DNA of 64,000 nucleotides from PKWO01 sp036384915 (GTDB taxonomy: Bacteria > Pseudomonadota > Gammaproteobacteria > Burkholderiales > Burkholderiaceae_D), in NCBI GenBank assembly GCA_036384915.1, contig DASVLJ010000074.1, positions 6,589 to 70,588 on the forward strand. Reading direction: 5' to 3'. The stretch's first letter is position 1; each line of letters opens with the position of its first letter. Shown here piece by piece: positions 61,042 to 64,000 of the stretch. The translations under genes were made by a program, and so were the position numbers. A model generated the notes under the pieces. The model had not been told where the DNA came from, ran no database searches, and saw only the letters and a program-made list of their open reading frames with translations.

Positions 61042-61122
61042 ATGACGGCAATAATCGTATTGTTCCTGGTAGCAGTCATTATCGTGGCGATTGCAGTGAT
61101 TGTGGTGACGGTGGCCCGATAG
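61042..61122 (+). CDS. 26-aa hydrophobic peptide, type I toxin-like
   Basis: MTAIIVLFLVAVIIVAIAVI followed by VVTVAR: one membrane helix from residue 3 to 24 with a terminal Arg and no other charge. The Shine-Dalgarno AAAGGAGGTGA (61026-61036) matches the 16S end over eleven bases, yet is locked in a hairpin. Size, hydrophobicity and the masked site resemble type I toxins such as Ibs, Ldr and Fst. The SRAP gene diverges from it 77 bases away, so a minus-strand transcript through this region would be antisense to its leader. No known family is recognised. Confidence 0.55.
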   Translation: MTAIIVLFLVAVIIVAIAVIVVTVAR

Positions 61123-61245
61123 CCGGGCGCCACGGAAGGTGCCGCCTTCCCTGGCAGTTGCCAAGGCTACGTCACAGGTGTCATTCGCAAATCCTGGTCC
61201 TCCCTAAATAGGTGTGAGCGACTTGCTCGACTAATTAGGACGATT

Positions 61246-61446
61246 ATGGAAAATTGCAAGATTTTTAATAAAGGTGATGCGGTTACGACGCTGAACTACG
61301 ACTCCCCGGTAATGACGGTGATCGATATCGATGGCGACGAGATTGAGTGCCGCTGGAAAGAAAACGGGAAATTCTGTAAAGAGAAATTCCGAAGTTTCGA
61401 GTTGACCGATGACGTCGATCCGCTGCCCCCGTTTTTTGTGGGCTGA
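61246..61446 (+). CDS. Small DUF2158-like protein
   Basis: A 66-residue protein with the YodC/DUF2158 pattern: FNKGDAVTTLNYDSPVMTVI, then a short strand DGDEIECRWKENGKFCKEKF. Such proteins form a small beta-barrel of unknown function and are frequent on phages and islands. A rho-independent terminator follows 12 bases after the stop. Confidence 0.7.
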   Translation: MENCKIFNKGDAVTTLNYDSPVMTVIDIDGDEIECRWKENGKFCKEKFRSFELTDDVDPLPPFFVG

Positions 61447-61457
61447 TGTTACTGACA

Positions 61458-61482
61458 GGGGCGCCACGCGCCCCGGTTTTTT
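61458..61482 (+). terminator. Rho-independent terminator
   Basis: GGGGCGC, loop CAC, GCGCCCC, then GGTTTTTT. Seven G/C pairs followed by a T run, just downstream of the DUF2158-like gene. Confidence 0.85.
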
Positions 61483-61729
61483 GCGGGAGTTCTTCATCTT
61501 GCCGTCCGGCGACGTAGCGCGGTCTTGGCGGAAATCCCGGCACATGACCGGCCCGAAGGCCCGCAACACAATCCCAAACACTAAAAAATTCCATAAAACC
61601 GCCAATTTCCCTGCTTTTTTTCAGCGCTTGGCGGTATGGAAGGGGGTGAAGCGCACCCGCCGCGCGTTGGCTTTTTGACGGCGCTCAACTCCTCGCCTCG
61701 AATTGTTCGGAGGTTGGGAGTTATTCATC

Positions 61730-61843
61730 ATGAACGCATGGGCTGTTTTTGCGCTTGTGGCGACGCTGCACATGGGACCGCTCCGCTCGCAATGGGTGAT
61801 GGCGCTAATCACACGATGCTTACAGGAAAGGAACGACAAGTGA
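61730..61843 (+). CDS. Possible small ORF (37 aa)
   Basis: Begins MNAWAVFALVATLHMGPLRS, with a short hydrophobic start, and has GGGAG nine bases before its ATG. Its stop overlaps, as GTGA, a GTG-started frame of 73 codons running to about 62061 that is basic and low in complexity. Neither resembles a family I know. The 61483-62210 stretch otherwise shows no gene; its last 120 bases are very AT-rich. Confidence 0.25.
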   Translation: MNAWAVFALVATLHMGPLRSQWVMALITRCLQERNDK

Positions 61844-62061
61844 ACCAAGATCACCGCCCCGCCGGATATAAGCGCCGCCTCAAAAAGGGAAGCAACGTTC
61901 GATCCGCGTCCGGGAGTTCTTCATCGCGGCAATTCATATCAATTCGTATCACGACGATACGAAACCCGCGAACGCCGCCTCTGCACCGCCGAATCCTGGC
62001 AGCTTTGGGTGGAATAATTGTATTTTTGAAAATATCGAGGTTTCTTCATGAACTGTTTTAG

Positions 62062-62210
62062 TTATGTAATGAACTACATTTCAAAATATTTTATCATTTA
62101 TATTCAAATATTTAGACTATATTACTTTGCAAATAGTAAAGTCCTTTAATATATATATAGAGGCGAGAGGCTTTTAAAATTCCGATGCTGCTATTTATAA
62201 GGACCAAACA
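62062..62210. promoter_or_regulatory. AT-rich leader of the membrane peptide/winged-helix pair
   Basis: The segment from about 62040 to 62160 is strikingly AT-rich (for example TTTAATATATATATAG at 62146-62161) in an otherwise GC-rich sequence. It may hold a promoter, an origin-like melting region, or both. No iterons were identified by eye. Confidence 0.35.
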
Positions 62211-62357
62211 ATGAAAACCGCCACCATAAATTTGATCACCAAAATGCTCTCCACCATTGCCGACCTGTCGCCTCGTTTATTGCCATTATTGCAAGTCCTT
62301 GCTGTAATCATTGCGCTCGGAGTGATCGGCCTGATGATCTGGAAAGGCAAGCCATGA
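62211..62357 (+). CDS. Small single-span membrane protein
   Basis: A 48-residue protein, MKTATINLITKMLSTIADLS then PRLLPLLQVLAVIIALGVIG and LMIWKGKP: an amphipathic N-terminus and one membrane helix with a basic end. AAGGACC precedes ATG 62211. Its stop overlaps the next start (ATGA). Size and topology recall small phage or conjugative membrane proteins, but there is no recognised family. Confidence 0.55.
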   Translation: MKTATINLITKMLSTIADLSPRLLPLLQVLAVIIALGVIGLMIWKGKP

Positions 62358-63190
62358 AATTGAAGCCATGGGCAAAGATGCCTACCGCATGGATCAAAGC
62401 AGATAAATTGCGAGAGTTCCGCTGGCAGGAGGACGGATCAGCATCCACCGCCGCCCTGATGCTTTATTTTGTGTTCTGCCAATTTGCCTATGAGCGCCCA
62501 CTACTACCGACCGAAGCGCAAGAGCCGCCACCTGACCCGGTCGACAAGGCTAAAGCAGGGGCAAATACATCGCTTACGTTCGAACCGGTCATACCTTTTT
62601 CCCGAGCGGTAGAAGAAACGGTCAAGGTTGCGGTCGAAGTGGATTCTGAATCTGTACCGGAGGTCGAAGTTGAAGATGCATTGGTCGTCCGGTTGACTTA
62701 CACCGAATTGGCTTCCTTAACCGGACTCTCCAGAGAACGAATAGCGGCGGGATTAAAAAAGCTAGTCGACAAGAAGATCGTCTGGCGACTCGGGGGATCG
62801 GGCTTGTATGGCTTGAGCGGTTTCAAGTCGGGAGTACGTTGGGCAAAGTTGCCAGGCAGTGCGCTTACTACCCCTGGCGGGACAAGCTTTACGCCGTTCA
62901 CGCATTTCACCTTGCGCAGCAGGCAGGAATTGAATGCGTTGAAACTCCACCTTTATTACGTCTATGCCCGCGATACAAATTCGCCTTATTGCGTGGCGTC
63001 ATTCGAGACCATTTCCAAACACACCGGCGTACCGGAACGCGAAATACCGGCGGCGAATTCACTGTTGTTGTCGAGTACGATCCTGGTTCATATCAAGCAG
63101 CAAATGTCCGATGACCGTAAGTATTATGGTCCCAACCTGTACTACCTGAACGGCTATGGTGGGCTTTTCATCGAGAAAAAATCTGCCTGA
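62354..63190 (+). CDS. Winged-helix protein, possibly replication-initiator-like
   Basis: A 278-residue protein with two helix-turn-helix-like regions, about 113-150 (LTYTELASLTGLSRERIAAG, LKKLVDKKIVWRLGG) and about 200-255 (ELNALKLHLYYVYARDTNSP, ASFETISKHTGVPEREIPA). A Pro/Glu-rich variable linker lies between about 55 and 110. Duplicated winged helices of this kind occur in plasmid and phage initiators and in island regulators; the family is not identified. It is coupled by ATGA to the membrane peptide and convergent with the truncated dinB. Confidence 0.5.
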   Translation: MKLKPWAKMPTAWIKADKLREFRWQEDGSASTAALMLYFVFCQFAYERPLLPTEAQEPPPDPVDKAKAGANTSLTFEPVIPFSRAVEETVKVAVEVDSESVPEVEVEDALVVRLTYTELASLTGLSRERIAAGLKKLVDKKIVWRLGGSGLYGLSGFKSGVRWAKLPGSALTTPGGTSFTPFTHFTLRSRQELNALKLHLYYVYARDTNSPYCVASFETISKHTGVPEREIPAANSLLLSSTILVHIKQQMSDDRKYYGPNLYYLNGYGGLFIEKKSA

Positions 63191-63225
63191 CGCGCATGAT
63201 CATGCAAGGGAAGACGGTCCGCTCG

Positions 63226-63880
63226 CTATAGCAATTCGCCTTGCACCGCCAGGTCGAATTGGCTCAGGTCGTTGACCGGAATCAGCGTGCTCGCTCGCAC
63301 GCCCAGCAGCCGCAGCCTCCGCTCCAACGGCGCGCGCTTCAGGCATTGGCCTGCCGCACGCCGTATCGCCACCGCATCGGCAGTCGGCGCCGGCAACGTA
63401 AAGTCCCGTGTCGCGATTTTGAAGTCGTCGTACCGGAGCTTGATGCCTATCGTCTTGCTCACCAGCCCCTTCCGTTTTAAATCACGCGCCAGGCTCTCGC
63501 ACAGATTGGTGAAGATGTCGCCCAGAAGCGCCTTGTCGCGTCGCGCATCGAGGTCGCGTTCGAACGTGGTTTCCCGGCTGACCGACTTGGTATCCGAATC
63601 CGTCTCGACAGGCCGGTCGTCTTGGCCATGCGATACCGCAGCCAGCCATTTCGCGTAGCTCAAACCGAAGTGCTTTTGCAGCATGGCCGGGTCCGCATGG
63701 GCTACGTCACCGATGGTGTGGATGTTTAGATTTTTGAGCCGTTCTGCGGCTTTGGGGCCAATCCCATTGACCTTGCGCGCAGCCAGCGGCCAGATGCGCT
63801 CGGGAATATCGTCCATCCCGAGCAGGGTGAGGCCGTCGGGCTTGTCCAGCTCCGAACAAACCCCGTTGGCCAGGTTAAAT
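63226..63880 (-). pseudogene. dinB: DNA polymerase IV, 5'-truncated by an IS-like end
   Basis: The sequence from SELDKPDGLTLLGMDDIPER onward is DinB: the thumb helix-hairpin-helix region KVNGIGPKAAERLKNLNIHT, the linker, and the little-finger domain (SVSRETTFERDLDARRDK; LLGVRASTLIPVNDLSQFDL). The palm and fingers, with the catalytic Asp and Glu residues, are missing. Homology stops at about 63876, where IS-like repeats begin; the start codon available at 63903 lies in that foreign sequence. A translesion polymerase without its palm cannot be active. Confidence 0.85.
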
Positions 63881-64000
63881 TCCCCCACCTTTGGCCATGT
63901 CAAATTCCCCCAGGCAGGACAGCGCCGATTGTAGGCTAAGTCCGTGCCGTTGTCGCCGATGGGCCATCAGGCAGGAGTGTCACCGGTCGAGTTGAACCGT
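63866..64000. mobile_element. End of an insertion sequence (IS21-like), running out of the window
   Basis: Two 23-base direct repeats, TTGGCCAGGTTAAATTCCCC(CAC) at 63866-63888 and TTGGCCATGTCAAATTCCCC(CAG) at 63891-63913, sit where dinB breaks off. Tandem repeats of this size at an end are typical of IS21-like elements. The transposase would lie beyond base 64000. Confidence 0.6.

Noticed and set aside
61231..61605. Minus-strand open frame across the DUF2158-like gene
   Set aside because: It runs through the terminator and has no ribosome site; the plus-strand gene fits a known family.

Overview
This 64 kb window is a GC-rich bacterial chromosome segment. The gene families and their order point to a betaproteobacterium of the Burkholderiales, most likely Oxalobacteraceae (Massilia, Duganella or Janthinobacterium-like). 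The evidence is a beta-type rpsF-priB-rpsR-rplI cluster next to dnaB, a complete iscRSUA-hscBA-fdx-iscX operon, and an Entner-Doudoroff cluster with a HexR-type regulator. The genus is inference. I saw no rRNA or tRNA genes and no CRISPR array.

Layout. 1-3.9 kb: purine catabolism (end of xdhB, xdhC, guaD) and a tautomerase. 3.9-11.1 kb: slyX, then the divergent Entner-Doudoroff/glucose-6-phosphate block (eda-edd on minus; pgi-zwf-hexR on plus) around an AT-rich control region. 11.1-15.8 kb: a DUF4241 protein, a sulfatase, and a Pit phosphate transporter with its PhoU-like partner. 15.8-21 kb: dnaB, carrying a class 3 intein in its P-loop, the ribosomal rpsF cluster, and lexA with two SOS boxes. 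21-25 kb: small metabolic and hypothetical genes. 25-31.3 kb: the isc operon, interrupted by a DUF559 nuclease-like gene. 31.3-31.9 kb: a non-coding stretch with a 267-bp cloverleaf-like nested inverted repeat. 31.9-41.5 kb: a Wsp-like chemosensory operon whose output end is a triple-receiver hybrid kinase plus a single-domain receiver. 41.7-52 kb: cell-envelope and housekeeping genes (DUF3034 protein, secreted truncated haemoglobin, secreted GH13 amylase, YlqF GTPase, HDAC-like deacetylase, MoxR/DUF58/TgpA transglutaminase set, mltB).

52-64 kb is an accessory island with visibly lower GC. It is bounded by insertion-sequence-like end repeats at 52.04 kb and at 63.87 kb to the window end. It starts with two 120-bp units that can form alternative hairpins, then carries a three-gene ABC three-component (ABC-3C) conflict system. 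Next comes a minus-strand run: an AlbA_2/Schlafen-type protein, a 522-aa unknown, an HNH-like CxxC protein, a PIN-like protein with a small partner, and a SRAP (YedK/HMCES) gene broken by an in-frame TAG. A 26-aa hydrophobic peptide follows, whose perfect Shine-Dalgarno sequence sits inside a hairpin as in type I toxins. The island ends with a DUF2158-like protein, a membrane peptide plus winged-helix protein pair behind an AT-rich stretch, and a 5'-truncated DNA polymerase IV gene.

Dispersed palindromic repeats are frequent. One family has a GTAGGTTGGG core at each end. Another has a CCCTCTCCCGC stem and has entered the coding sequence of xdhC without breaking the frame.
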